A stretch of 64,000 nucleotides of DNA from NCBI GenBank assembly GCA_947492925.1, contig CANLOQ010000002.1, positions 62,001 to 126,000 on the forward strand, given 5' to 3'. Below, in pieces: positions 1 to 8,290 of this stretch. The notes below the pieces were generated by a model. It had not been told where the DNA came from, did no database searches, and was given only the letters and a program-made list of their open reading frames with translations. The stretch is from an uncultured Sulfitobacter sp. GTDB lineage: Bacteria > Pseudomonadota > Alphaproteobacteria > Rhodobacterales > Rhodobacteraceae. Numbering within the stretch: the stretch's first letter is position 1; the number at the start of each line of letters is the position of its first letter. The position numbers were made by a program, and so were the translations under genes.

Positions 1-106
1 GAGCGTGCAGCGAGTCAATAAAACATTATAAAATGGCAAAGTCTTTGACGTGGCTGGCGGTCGGGCCTAGGCTGGATGCTATCTATGACCAAACCGCTTT
101 GATCCT

Positions 107-1135
107 ATGAACCTGCGTGAGCTTTCCCGGCAGCTTGGCCTGTCACAGACCACAGTGAGCCGCGCGCTGAACGGATATCCCGAGGTCAGCGAGGCAACGC
201 GCCAAAAGGTGATGGCCGCAGCGCGGGCCAGCGGATACCAGCCAGACGCGCGGGCGCGCAGTCTGGCCACCGGGCGTGCCAAAGCCATTGGCCATGTGAT
301 CCCACATTCGACAAAGCATGAAATGGTGAACGTCGTTTTCGCGGATTTCATTGCGGGCGCGGGCGAGGTTTATGGCCAGCACGGGTATGATCTGGTGATG
401 TCGATGGTCAGCGATGATGCCGAGGAACAGGCATACCGCACGTTGGCGCGCAAAAGGAATGTGGACGGTGTGATCGTACACGGACCCACGCGCAATGACG
501 CGCGGATTGATCTGTTGCGGGAGCTGCGGATTCCTTTCGTGGTCCACGGGCGGTCGAGCGATGTGACGTCAGAATACAATTGGCTTGATGTGAACAATCG
601 ACGCGCGATTGAGCGGGCCACAGCGTTTTTGATTGATCTGGGGCATCGGCGTATTGCGCTGGTGAATGGCGTGGAGCGGATGGATTTCGCGCTGCGCCGC
701 AGGCTTGGGTACGAAGGAACGCTGCACGCGCGGGGAATCACGCTTGATCCGGCACTTACGCGCAGTGCCGAGATGACAGAGCCGCACGGCTATCACAGCG
801 CGCGTGAAATGCTGGCGCTGGCCGATCCGCCGACGGCCCTGATCGCGTCTTCGATTGTGGTCGCGATGGGCGTGCGCCGCGCGGTGGAAGAACGGGGGCT
901 GAGGTTGGGACGGGACGTATCGGTGATCTGTTTTGACGATATGGTATCGTATTTTCCAAATGGTGACGGGGAGCCGATTTTCACGGCAACGCGGTCTTCT
1001 GTACGGGCCGCAGGGCGGCGCTGTGCCGAGATGCTGCTGGAGCAGATTGAGGCGCCGGATGCGGCAGCGGTGCATGAACTGTGGGAGGCTGATCTGGTCG
1101 TCGGACGGTCCACCGGGCCGGGGCCGCAGCAATAA
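107..1135 (+). CDS. LacI-family transcriptional regulator (sugar-responsive)
   Basis: A 342-residue LacI/GalR repressor. The N-terminal helix-turn-helix (about residues 1-50) reads LRELSRQLGLSQTTVSRALN, followed by the hinge and a periplasmic-binding-protein-like effector domain to the C-terminus. The length is normal for the family. The start is the ATG at 107, since the HTH begins immediately after it. The stop codon shares one base with the ATG of the GH1 gene (TAATG), so the two are probably one transcript and the regulator probably senses a glucoside. It resembles the AglR-type regulators of alphaproteobacteria, but I cannot name the effector. The 106 bases before it hold no gene and only the upstream edge of its promoter region. 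Confidence 0.9.
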   Translation: MNLRELSRQLGLSQTTVSRALNGYPEVSEATRQKVMAAARASGYQPDARARSLATGRAKAIGHVIPHSTKHEMVNVVFADFIAGAGEVYGQHGYDLVMSMVSDDAEEQAYRTLARKRNVDGVIVHGPTRNDARIDLLRELRIPFVVHGRSSDVTSEYNWLDVNNRRAIERATAFLIDLGHRRIALVNGVERMDFALRRRLGYEGTLHARGITLDPALTRSAEMTEPHGYHSAREMLALADPPTALIASSIVVAMGVRRAVEERGLRLGRDVSVICFDDMVSYFPNGDGEPIFTATRSSVRAAGRRCAEMLLEQIEAPDAAAVHELWEADLVVGRSTGPGPQQ

Positions 1136-2448
1136 TGAGGTTCTGCCGGTCCGATTTTCCGCCCGATTTCATGTTTGCGGCGGCGACCTCAAGCTATCAG
1201 ATCGAAGGCCATGCCTACGGCGGTGCGGGGCCAACCCATTGGGACAGCTTTGCTGCAACCCCCGGCAATATAGTACGTAGCGAGACAGGGGCGTTTGGCT
1301 GTGACCACTATCACCGCTACGCCCAAGACTTTGCGTTGATGCAGGCGGCAGGGTTTGATGGGTACCGGTTCTCGACCTCATGGGCGCGGGTGCTGCCCGA
1401 GGGGCGGGGCACCCCCAACGCCGAGGGGCTGGATTTTTATGACCGGCTGGTTGATGCGATGCTGTCGCATGATCTGCGCCCGATGGCGACGCTCTATCAC
1501 TGGGAATTACCTGCGGCGCTTGCCGATTTGGGGGGCTGGCGGCACCCTGATATTGCGAATTGGTTTGCGGATTACACGCAAGTCATCATGGACCGGATCG
1601 GTGACCGCATGTTTTCTGTCGCACCGATCAATGAGCCGTGGTGTATTGCGTGGCTGGGTCATTTCACAGGCGATCACGCCCCGGGCCTGCGTGACATCCG
1701 CGCCACCGCGCGCGCGATGCATCACGTGCTCAAGGCGCATGGCACCGCCATTCAGACAATGCGCGCGATGGGGATGTCGAATCTGGGTGCGGTGTTCAAT
1801 TTTGAATACGTGCATCCCGGCGATAAAAGCGCCAAGACCGCGCAGGCTGCCCGGCGATATGATCAGGCATACAACCATTTCTTTTTGTCAGGCGTGTTCA
1901 AGGGGACATACCCGGCAGAGGTAATGGCGGGCCTTGAGCCGCATATGCCGAAAGACTGGCAGGATGATTTTGCGCTGATCGGCACGCCGGTGGATTGGTG
2001 CGGGCTGAATTACTATACCTGCAGGCGCGTGGTACATGCGGAAGGTCCCTGGCCCGCATGGGCAGATGTGCCGGGGCCCTTGCCAAAGACGCAGATGGGA
2101 TGGGAGATTTATCCCGAAGGCCTTTGCGATACACTGCGCATGGTGCAGCGGGAATATACGCAGGATCTACCGCTTTATATCACTGAAAACGGCATGGCCG
2201 CGGCGCACGACCCGCAGCGTGAAGATGCGGCGCGGATTGCCTATCTGGACGATCATCTTGATGCAGCGCGGCAGGCGATGGCAATGGGTGTGCCGTTGCA
2301 GGGCTACACGTTCTGGTCATTGCTGGACAATTACGAATGGGCGCTTGGCTATGAAAAGCGGTTCGGGTTGATCCATGTCGATTTCGATAGTTTTGAGCGG
2401 ACACCAAAGGCATCCTATCATGCGCTGGCGCGGGCTTTGAGCCGCTAG
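1135..2448 (+). CDS. GH1 family beta-glucosidase
   Basis: A 437-residue glycoside hydrolase family 1 enzyme, probably cytoplasmic because no signal peptide is visible. It hydrolyses beta-glucosides to glucose plus aglycone. The catalytic acid/base lies in the motif INEPW (E167) and the nucleophile in ITENG (E351). The N-terminal FAAATSSYQIEG and the late SLLDNYEWALGYEKRFGL are also GH1 signatures. Length is normal. The ATG at 1135 overlaps the stop of the LacI gene, indicating translational coupling. Its stop codon overlaps the stop codon of the convergent LacI gene (shared CTAG). The precise substrate (cellobiose, an aryl-glucoside or other) cannot be read from the sequence. Confidence 0.92.
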   Translation: MRFCRSDFPPDFMFAAATSSYQIEGHAYGGAGPTHWDSFAATPGNIVRSETGAFGCDHYHRYAQDFALMQAAGFDGYRFSTSWARVLPEGRGTPNAEGLDFYDRLVDAMLSHDLRPMATLYHWELPAALADLGGWRHPDIANWFADYTQVIMDRIGDRMFSVAPINEPWCIAWLGHFTGDHAPGLRDIRATARAMHHVLKAHGTAIQTMRAMGMSNLGAVFNFEYVHPGDKSAKTAQAARRYDQAYNHFFLSGVFKGTYPAEVMAGLEPHMPKDWQDDFALIGTPVDWCGLNYYTCRRVVHAEGPWPAWADVPGPLPKTQMGWEIYPEGLCDTLRMVQREYTQDLPLYITENGMAAAHDPQREDAARIAYLDDHLDAARQAMAMGVPLQGYTFWSLLDNYEWALGYEKRFGLIHVDFDSFERTPKASYHALARALSR

Positions 2449-3470
2449 CCTTTGACCTGATCAAGGACTGATGCGCGGTTGACGATGGTGGCGGTCAATT
2501 CCTGCGAACGGCCCGTGCGTTTTTCCTCGATCATCTCGACCAGTTCCTGTGCGGCAAGGCGGCCCATCTCGCGGTGGGGGACATGCACGGTGGTCAATCC
2601 CGGACGCACCACCTGGGCGAGTTCGATATCATCAAAGCCGGTCACGGACACGTCTTGCGGCACCCTGAGCCCCAGTTTTTCAGCACCGCGCAAGGCACCA
2701 ACGGCCAGAACGTCATTGCCGCACAGAACGATTGTCGGGCGGGGTTGGCGCTGCATCAGCGTTTCAAAGGCATCAGCCCCTTCCTGCACATCGTAGGACA
2801 CTTCGATCAGTTCAAGCGTTTCGGGGTCAAGCCCGTGGGCGGCCATTGCATCGCGGACACCGTAGATGCGCATGCGCGCGCGGTCATTCTGGGCGGAGCT
2901 GGCGGAGATCATGGCAAGGCGGCGGTGGCCCGCGACGATGACCTGCTCTGCAAGGGATTGCATGGCGCGGCGGTTATCAAACCCGATGGAAGGGATGCGC
3001 GCGGCTAGATCAAAAGACCATGCGGCAAGGACGGGCACGCGCTGCCGTTCAAGGTAGTCGTATATTGCCGCGTCACGGTCATGGCCGATCAGCAAGAGCC
3101 CGTCTGCGCCGCGCGCGACCAATGTGCGAATCTGCTCTTCTTCCACATCTGCGCGGTAGGCAGAGCTTGAGATCAGCAATGTGTAGCCGCGAGCGTGCAG
3201 TTCCTCCTGAAACGCCTGTACGCCGCGTGCGAAAATGGCGTTTTCCATCGTTGGGATGATTGCGCCGATGGTCAGGGTGCGTTTTGCCGCCATCGACCGT
3301 GCGGCGAAGTTGGGCGTATAGCCCAGTGCGTTTATTGCGGCCTGTACCTTTTCACGGGTCGGTCGGGACACCAGACGCGGATCGTTTACACAGCGCGAGA
3401 CCGTGGCCGTAGACACTTTGGCGATGCGGGCAACATCGTCCAGCGTTGGGGGTGGGCCGCTGTCTGGCAC
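2445..3470 (-). CDS. LacI-family regulator, probable repressor of the divergent DHPS operon
   Basis: A LacI/GalR repressor of about 341 residues. The HTH near the N-terminus reads LDDVARIAKVSTATVSRCVN; the effector domain follows with the usual GADGLLLIG and TGFDDIELAQ blocks. I prefer the GTG at 3470 because GGAG lies five bases upstream and it gives the family's usual length. An upstream in-frame ATG at 3530 would add 20 residues unlike family members. It is transcribed away from the TRAP/hps operon, and two LacI-type palindromes lie between them, so it most likely represses that operon and its own gene. The ligand is inferred to be DHPS or an early intermediate, on gene position alone. Confidence 0.88.
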   Translation of the reverse strand: MPDSGPPPTLDDVARIAKVSTATVSRCVNDPRLVSRPTREKVQAAINALGYTPNFAARSMAAKRTLTIGAIIPTMENAIFARGVQAFQEELHARGYTLLISSSAYRADVEEEQIRTLVARGADGLLLIGHDRDAAIYDYLERQRVPVLAAWSFDLAARIPSIGFDNRRAMQSLAEQVIVAGHRRLAMISASSAQNDRARMRIYGVRDAMAAHGLDPETLELIEVSYDVQEGADAFETLMQRQPRPTIVLCGNDVLAVGALRGAEKLGLRVPQDVSVTGFDDIELAQVVRPGLTTVHVPHREMGRLAAQELVEMIEEKRTGRSQELTATIVNRASVLDQVKG

Positions 3471-3573
3471 GGTTTCTCCGTCTTTGCAGGCACAATGACT
3501 ACCGGGCGCTGAACAGCCCGGCATTGCCAAAGTCTAGCCCGGATGACTTTTGAAAGGAAGCTGATCTGGAAAA

Positions 3574-3608
3574 TGTAAGCGCTTGCAAAACTACTGTAAG
3601 CGCTTACA
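3574..3608. promoter_or_regulatory. Tandem LacI-type operators upstream of the DHPS operon
   Basis: Two copies of a LacI/GalR-class palindrome: TGTAAGCGCTTGCA at 3574-3587 (imperfect) and TGTAAGCGCTTACA at 3595-3608 (a perfect 14-bp palindrome). The central AAGCGCTT is the classic LacI-family half-site pair. Their centres are 21 bp apart, close to two helical turns, so two dimers could bind on one DNA face. They sit between the divergent LacI gene and the 61-residue gene that opens the operon. I could not fix the -35 and -10 elements with confidence. The role as target of the adjacent repressor is inference. Confidence 0.8.
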
Positions 3609-3644
3609 GTGACGTAAGGACCGATTCATTCAAGGACCCCGGCC

Positions 3645-3830
3645 ATGTTTCTTTTTGCCTCTTTTTTCGTCTTCGCATTGTATTTCGCGAACGTCGCTTT
3701 GGGGGCATTTGCGAATGCGGCGATCCTTGGGGATGTGGGTGAAATGATGGTTCTTTTTGCAGCCTCGATCCTGTTCGTGGTCGCAATTCTCAAAGCCGAA
3801 GCTGACCGCAAAAACAAAAACGGCAGCTGA
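3645..3830 (+). CDS. Small two-helix membrane protein heading the DHPS/TRAP operon
   Basis: A 61-residue hydrophobic protein. Residues about 2-27 and 33-50 are predicted membrane helices, followed by a charged tail (KAEADRKNKNGS). The ATG at 3645 has AAGGA about nine bases upstream. It lies between the tandem operators and the TRAP solute-receptor gene, which starts 24 bases after its stop, so it would be the first gene of the transcript. I do not recognise a family. The position suggests a membrane accessory of the transporter or a co-regulated small protein; this is inference. Confidence 0.65.
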   Translation: MFLFASFFVFALYFANVALGAFANAAILGDVGEMMVLFAASILFVVAILKAEADRKNKNGS

Positions 3831-3854
3831 TCAATTTTCACGGGAGGATATCAT

Positions 3855-5003
3855 ATGGACAACGAGACATCGGAACTTAAGTCAGCCGAGCGTCGCAATT
3901 TTCTGAAGCTTGCGGCATCGGGTGGCTTTACGGCTGCGCTGGTCGCCGGAGCGGCAGGAACGCTATGGTCTACGGAAGCCGCCGCACAATCCGCAAACGA
4001 AGAGCGTGACCGTGAGAATGCAGCAGAGCACACGATGGTGCTGGCGACGGCTTATGTTCTTGGCGCTTCGCGCAGCTATCCAATCATGCAGCTGGACCTG
4101 AAGGAAAACATCCAGAACGCGACCAACGGAAAGGTCTATGTCAAACTCGCGCCGGGTGGTCAGCTTGGGGCCGGGGGTGCGCTGGTTCAGGCGGTGCAAG
4201 GCGGCACCATTCAGGCGGCACAGCATTCGCTGTCAAATTTCGCGCCGTTCGCGTCTACAGTTGACCTGATCAACATGCCGTATTTGTGCGGGTCAAACCA
4301 GCGGTTCACCAATTTGGTAACCTCGGACTTCTGGAAGGCGACGGTTGAGCCGAAGGTCGAAGAGAACGGGTTCAAAGCGCTGTTTTACGTGAACATTGAT
4401 CCGCGCGTTGTTGCGGTGCGCAAGGGTGGGGCAGGGGCGGTTCTTTCGCCCGCTGATCTGTCGGGTGTCAAATTCCGTGTGCCGGGTTCCAAGATGCTGC
4501 AACAGTACTACCGGATGGTCGGTGCCAACCCGACGCCGGTTGCTTGGGGCGAAACACCGTCCGCGATCAAGCAAGGTGTGGCAGATGCGCTCGATCCGTC
4601 CGTGGGTGCGCTTTATGTCTTTGGGTTCAAGGATATCCTTTCGCACGTGACCTTCACGCAGGCCGTGCCCGACAGCCAAGTTTATTCCTGTAACCTTGAG
4701 TGGTTCAACTCCATGCCAGCTGACGTTCAGGAAGGCATCATGTGGGGGTCCGAGATGACGGCGCACCAGAACCTTGCCAAAGTGCCATCGGCACGGGCCT
4801 ATGCAATGGCTGAACTGGCCAAGGCGGGCGTTGAATTCCACAGCCTGAGTGATGATCAGTTGGGCGAGTGGCAGGCCGCCGGCGGCTATCAGCGGTCGGA
4901 ATGGGACAGCTTCAAGACAGAGCTTGCCGGGTCGATGGATAATTTCGCCAAAATGGAAGAGGCCGCAGGAACGCAGGGCAAATACTACGTTCACGACGCC
5001 TGA
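3855..5003 (+). CDS. hpsK: TRAP transporter solute-binding protein (DctP type), Tat-exported, probable DHPS receptor
   Basis: A 382-residue periplasmic substrate receptor of a TRAP transporter. The N-terminus carries a twin-arginine motif, ERRNFLK (residues 13-19), followed by a hydrophobic stretch ending in AAAQS, so export is predicted to be by the Tat pathway with cleavage near residue 45. The mature part is a DctP-type domain (for example PGGQLGAGG and the later KFRVPGSKMLQQYYRMVGANP). The start ATG at 3855 is preceded by GGGAGG. It is followed by DctQ- and DctM-type subunits and by hpsNOP, the same content as hpsKLM-NOP in DHPS-degrading Roseovarius, which is why DHPS is the proposed ligand. 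Confidence 0.82.
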   Translation: MDNETSELKSAERRNFLKLAASGGFTAALVAGAAGTLWSTEAAAQSANEERDRENAAEHTMVLATAYVLGASRSYPIMQLDLKENIQNATNGKVYVKLAPGGQLGAGGALVQAVQGGTIQAAQHSLSNFAPFASTVDLINMPYLCGSNQRFTNLVTSDFWKATVEPKVEENGFKALFYVNIDPRVVAVRKGGAGAVLSPADLSGVKFRVPGSKMLQQYYRMVGANPTPVAWGETPSAIKQGVADALDPSVGALYVFGFKDILSHVTFTQAVPDSQVYSCNLEWFNSMPADVQEGIMWGSEMTAHQNLAKVPSARAYAMAELAKAGVEFHSLSDDQLGEWQAAGGYQRSEWDSFKTELAGSMDNFAKMEEAAGTQGKYYVHDA

Positions 5004-5117
5004 TAAACGTCTGGCGGGCATCCTTCCGGGGATGTCCGCCTCCCTTTCATCGCGCACACCGTATCGACGGCCCTTGCGGGCTGACCGGTCATGCTGTGCC
5101 ACACAGCGGGGCGGAAC

Positions 5118-5630
5118 ATGGACCTTCTCAGACGTATCGATAACAACGCCGAGCGCTGGCTGCTTTTGACCTTTTACGTGATGTTGGTTGTCACGATGGC
5201 CATCGAGGTGCTGCGCCGCGAGATTTTTGCCTATTCGTCGATCTGGGGCGAAGAGATCGTGCGCTATTCGTTCATCTACCTTGCGTGGATCGGTGCCGCT
5301 GCCGCAGTAAAGGAACGGGCGCATATCCGCATTGATGTGATCATGCACTACCTCGGGCCCCGGCCCAAGGCGCTGCTGTATATCTTTGGGGACATCATCA
5401 TGTTCGGTGTCGCGCTGATCGCGCTCTACTGGTCGTGGGAAACGGTGCATGTGTCCTGGAAGTTCGGGTCTGTCACCGATGGGCTGCGCATTTCCAAAGT
5501 CTGGTTCTTGATGGCTGTGCCGCTGGGTTTTGCCCTGATGGTCTGGCGGCTGCTGCAATCTTTCGCCCGTGATTTCAAAGCCCTTCGGGACGGTACGCCC
5601 GTTTTCGAGGGCGACAAACTGTTTGATTGA
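5118..5630 (+). CDS. hpsL: TRAP transporter small permease subunit (DctQ type)
   Basis: A 170-residue integral membrane protein with four predicted helices, matching the DctQ family. Recognisable blocks are SSIWGEEIVRYSFIYLAWIGAA and the charged KERAHIRIDVIM after helix two. I chose the ATG at 5118 rather than 5091 because DctQ proteins start just before the first helix. It forms the membrane domain of the TRAP system together with the DctM subunit 12 bases downstream. The 114-base gap after the receptor gene contains no evident terminator, so it should be cotranscribed. Confidence 0.83.
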   Translation: MDLLRRIDNNAERWLLLTFYVMLVVTMAIEVLRREIFAYSSIWGEEIVRYSFIYLAWIGAAAAVKERAHIRIDVIMHYLGPRPKALLYIFGDIIMFGVALIALYWSWETVHVSWKFGSVTDGLRISKVWFLMAVPLGFALMVWRLLQSFARDFKALRDGTPVFEGDKLFD

Positions 5631-5642
5631 GGAGCCTGACAG

Positions 5643-6971
5643 ATGCTTTGGCAAACTATGAATCAAACGGTTGAGCTGGGCTGGGATTTCTACATTCCCG
5701 TTATCATGTTCGTCGTTCTTATCGCACTGGCGGTGCCCGTCTGGGCCGCGATCGGTGCCTCCGCCGTGCTGATGTTGGTGATGTCGGGTGATTTGCCGCT
5801 CAGCCTTGTGGGTGAAAAGCTGTTTACCGGCATTGACGCTTTTGCGCTGACCGCCGTGCCGCTCTTTATCCTCACGGGGGACGTATTGGTCCGCACCGGT
5901 CTCAGTCGCAAGTTTCTTGACGTCGCAGAAGCGCTGACGCAGTTCGCAAAGGGCGGATTTGGCTCTGCCACCGTTCTTGTCTGCGGCATGTTCGCGGCGA
6001 TTTCGGGCTCTGACGCGGCGGGTGCTGCTGCGGTGGGGCGCATGACCATCGACCGGCTGGTCGAATCCGGCTACCCGCGTCCCTATGCCTGCGCGCTTGT
6101 GGCGGCGGGCGCCTGTACCGGCATCCTGATCCCACCCTCTATCGCCTACATCATCATCGGCCTTGTGTTGGGCATATCGGCCTCTACGCTGTTTCTGGCC
6201 GCCCTCATCCCCGGCCTTGCCATCCTGATCTCGATCCTGATCACCAACCTGATCATGAACCGCCTGAACGGCTGGGAGGGCGGTGGCAATATGAGCTTTG
6301 GCGAATGGTTCTCCAATCTGGGCCGGGCGCTGAAATCGGGTTGGTATGCCTTTATCGTGCCCGGTATCATTTTCTACGGCATCTTCTCGGGTCGCCTGAC
6401 ACCCACTGAGGCGGGTGCGACGGCTGTCGTGGTCACGATCATCATGGGGTTCATCCTTGGCACACTGCGGTTTGCGGATTTCCCTGCGATGCTGGTCAGT
6501 TCGGCCAAGGTGAACGGTGTGATACTGCCCATCATCGCGTTTTCGGCCCCCCTGGCCGAGGCGCTGGCGATTATGGGCGTGCCGCAGGGTTTTGTGACAT
6601 CAGTGACCATGATGACGGATGAGCCGTGGCTGCTGATCCTGCTGATGATCGGTATTCTGATCGCTGCGGGCTGCGTGATGGAGACGACACCCAACATCGT
6701 GATCCTTGCACCGATCCTAAAGCCGCTGGCGGACAACATCGGCATGAACGAAATTCAGTTCTGCATCATGATGATTACCGCGCTGGGCGTTGGGTTTATT
6801 ACGCCGCCGCTTGGTCTGAACCTCTTTGTCGTATCTGGCATTACGGGCGAGTCGATTCTGAAGATAGCCTGGCGCGCCATTCCCTTCGTATTGTGCATGT
6901 TCATTGTCGTTCTTCTGATCGCCTATGTGCCCGCCATTTCAACAACTCTCCTGCCCGAGATTTACCAGTAG
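5643..6971 (+). CDS. hpsM: TRAP transporter large permease subunit (DctM type)
   Basis: A 442-residue membrane protein with about twelve predicted helices, the ion-coupled channel component of the TRAP transporter. Family signatures include SGSDAAGAAAVGRMTIDRLVESGYPRPYACALVAA and GILIPPSIAYIIIG, and the C-terminal half repeats the pattern with PTEAGATAVV and FITPPLGLNLFVVSG. The ATG at 5643 has a strong GAGGAG eight bases upstream. It follows the DctQ gene and precedes hpsN by eleven bases, so uptake and first oxidation are encoded on one transcript. Confidence 0.9.
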   Translation: MLWQTMNQTVELGWDFYIPVIMFVVLIALAVPVWAAIGASAVLMLVMSGDLPLSLVGEKLFTGIDAFALTAVPLFILTGDVLVRTGLSRKFLDVAEALTQFAKGGFGSATVLVCGMFAAISGSDAAGAAAVGRMTIDRLVESGYPRPYACALVAAGACTGILIPPSIAYIIIGLVLGISASTLFLAALIPGLAILISILITNLIMNRLNGWEGGGNMSFGEWFSNLGRALKSGWYAFIVPGIIFYGIFSGRLTPTEAGATAVVVTIIMGFILGTLRFADFPAMLVSSAKVNGVILPIIAFSAPLAEALAIMGVPQGFVTSVTMMTDEPWLLILLMIGILIAAGCVMETTPNIVILAPILKPLADNIGMNEIQFCIMMITALGVGFITPPLGLNLFVVSGITGESILKIAWRAIPFVLCMFIVVLLIAYVPAISTTLLPEIYQ

Positions 6972-6982
6972 GATCCTGATAC

Positions 6983-8290
6983 ATGACCCGTGAATATTTG
7001 AAAAAAGCAACGCTTACCGCAAAATCGGACGCCTCCGAAGTGCATGAAACCGTTGTGAATATCCTCAACGACATCGAAGCGGGCGGCGATGCCACGGCGA
7101 TGGAATATGCGGCCAAGTTCGACAAATACGAAGGTAATGTGATCCTTACCCAGGAGGAAATCGACGACGCCTGCGCCAAGGTGCCCGAAAAGCTGAAGGC
7201 GGATATCCGGTTTGCACATGACAACGTGAAACGCTTTGCCGAAATGCAAAAGAGCACGGTGGCGGATGTGCAGATGGAAATCCAGCCGGGTTTCATTGCG
7301 GGTCAAAAGGCGATCCCGGTGGATGCGGCAGGCTGCTATGTGCCGGGCGGACGCTATAGCCACATCGCATCTGCGATTATGACCGTGACGACTGCCAAGG
7401 TGGCCGGATGCCGTCACATCGCCGCATGTTCGCCGCCGCGTCCGGGTGAAGGCGTGAACCCGGCCATCGTTTATGCCGCGCACATCTGTGGTGCGGACAA
7501 GATCATTGCGATGGGCGGCGTGCAGGGCGTGGCCGCGATGACGTTCGGCCTGTTTGGCCTGCCAAAGGCGAATATCCTCGTCGGCCCCGGCAACCAGTTT
7601 GTTGCCGAAGCCAAGCGTATCCTGTTTGGCCGCGTGGGCATCGACATGATTGCCGGGCCAACCGACAGCCTTGTTCTTGCCGACAAGACGGCTGATCCGC
7701 ATATCGTCGCCACTGACCTCGTGTCTCAGGCGGAGCATGGCTACAACTCACCGGTCTGGCTGGTCACGGATGACCGCGCGCTGGCGGAAAAGGTGATGGA
7801 ACTGGTGCCCGGCATGATCGACGATCTGCCGGAGGTAAACAGCCAGAACGCCGCCGCCGCCTGGCGTGACTATGCCGAGGTCATCCTCTGTGCGGACCGG
7901 GAGGAAATGGCGGCCTGTTCGGATGACTACGCGCCCGAGCATCTGACGGTACAGGCGGAAGACCTTGATTGGTGGCTTGATCGGCTGACCTGCTATGGTT
8001 CCTTGTTCGTGGGTGAGGAAACAACCGTCTCCTATGGTGACAAGGCGTCGGGCACAAACCACGTGCTGCCAACTTCCGGGGCGGCGGGCTATACCGGCGG
8101 TCTGAGCGTGCATAAGTACATGAAGATCGTGACCTGGCAGCGCACCACCCGTGACGCATCCAAGGAGGTGGCGATTGCCACCGCGCGTATCTCGCGCCTG
8201 GAAGGTATGGAGGGCCACGCACGTGCGGCGGATGTCAGGCTCGCAAAATACTTTCCCGGCGAGAACTTTGATCTGTCGGCCGAAGGCTGA
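6983..8290 (+). CDS. hpsN: HpsN: sulfopropanediol 3-dehydrogenase (histidinol-dehydrogenase homologue)
   Basis: A 435-residue member of the histidinol dehydrogenase family. It keeps the fold blocks VPGGRYSHIASAIMTV, DMIAGPTDSLVLAD, YAPEHL and the late HVLPTSGAAGYTGG. In a biosynthetic HisD I would expect neighbouring his genes and GGAQAIAALAYG; here the block is GGVQGVAAMTFG and the neighbours are a TRAP transporter and hpsO/hpsP. In DHPS degraders this protein oxidises (R)-2,3-dihydroxypropane-1-sulfonate to sulfolactate with NAD+ in two steps. Its stop overlaps the hpsO start by one base. An automatic annotation as HisD would be misleading. Confidence 0.87.
   Translation: MTREYLKKATLTAKSDASEVHETVVNILNDIEAGGDATAMEYAAKFDKYEGNVILTQEEIDDACAKVPEKLKADIRFAHDNVKRFAEMQKSTVADVQMEIQPGFIAGQKAIPVDAAGCYVPGGRYSHIASAIMTVTTAKVAGCRHIAACSPPRPGEGVNPAIVYAAHICGADKIIAMGGVQGVAAMTFGLFGLPKANILVGPGNQFVAEAKRILFGRVGIDMIAGPTDSLVLADKTADPHIVATDLVSQAEHGYNSPVWLVTDDRALAEKVMELVPGMIDDLPEVNSQNAAAAWRDYAEVILCADREEMAACSDDYAPEHLTVQAEDLDWWLDRLTCYGSLFVGEETTVSYGDKASGTNHVLPTSGAAGYTGGLSVHKYMKIVTWQRTTRDASKEVAIATARISRLEGMEGHARAADVRLAKYFPGENFDLSAEG

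Noticed and set aside
4293-5666. A 457-codon minus-strand open frame opposite the TRAP receptor and DctQ genes
   Set aside because: It is the antisense shadow of well-matched TRAP genes; its amino-acid content (His, Arg, Gln-rich) has no domain sense.
6983-8290. Histidinol dehydrogenase (hisD)
   Set aside because: The context is a DHPS operon with hpsO/hpsP and a TRAP system; no his genes are near. HpsN fits better.
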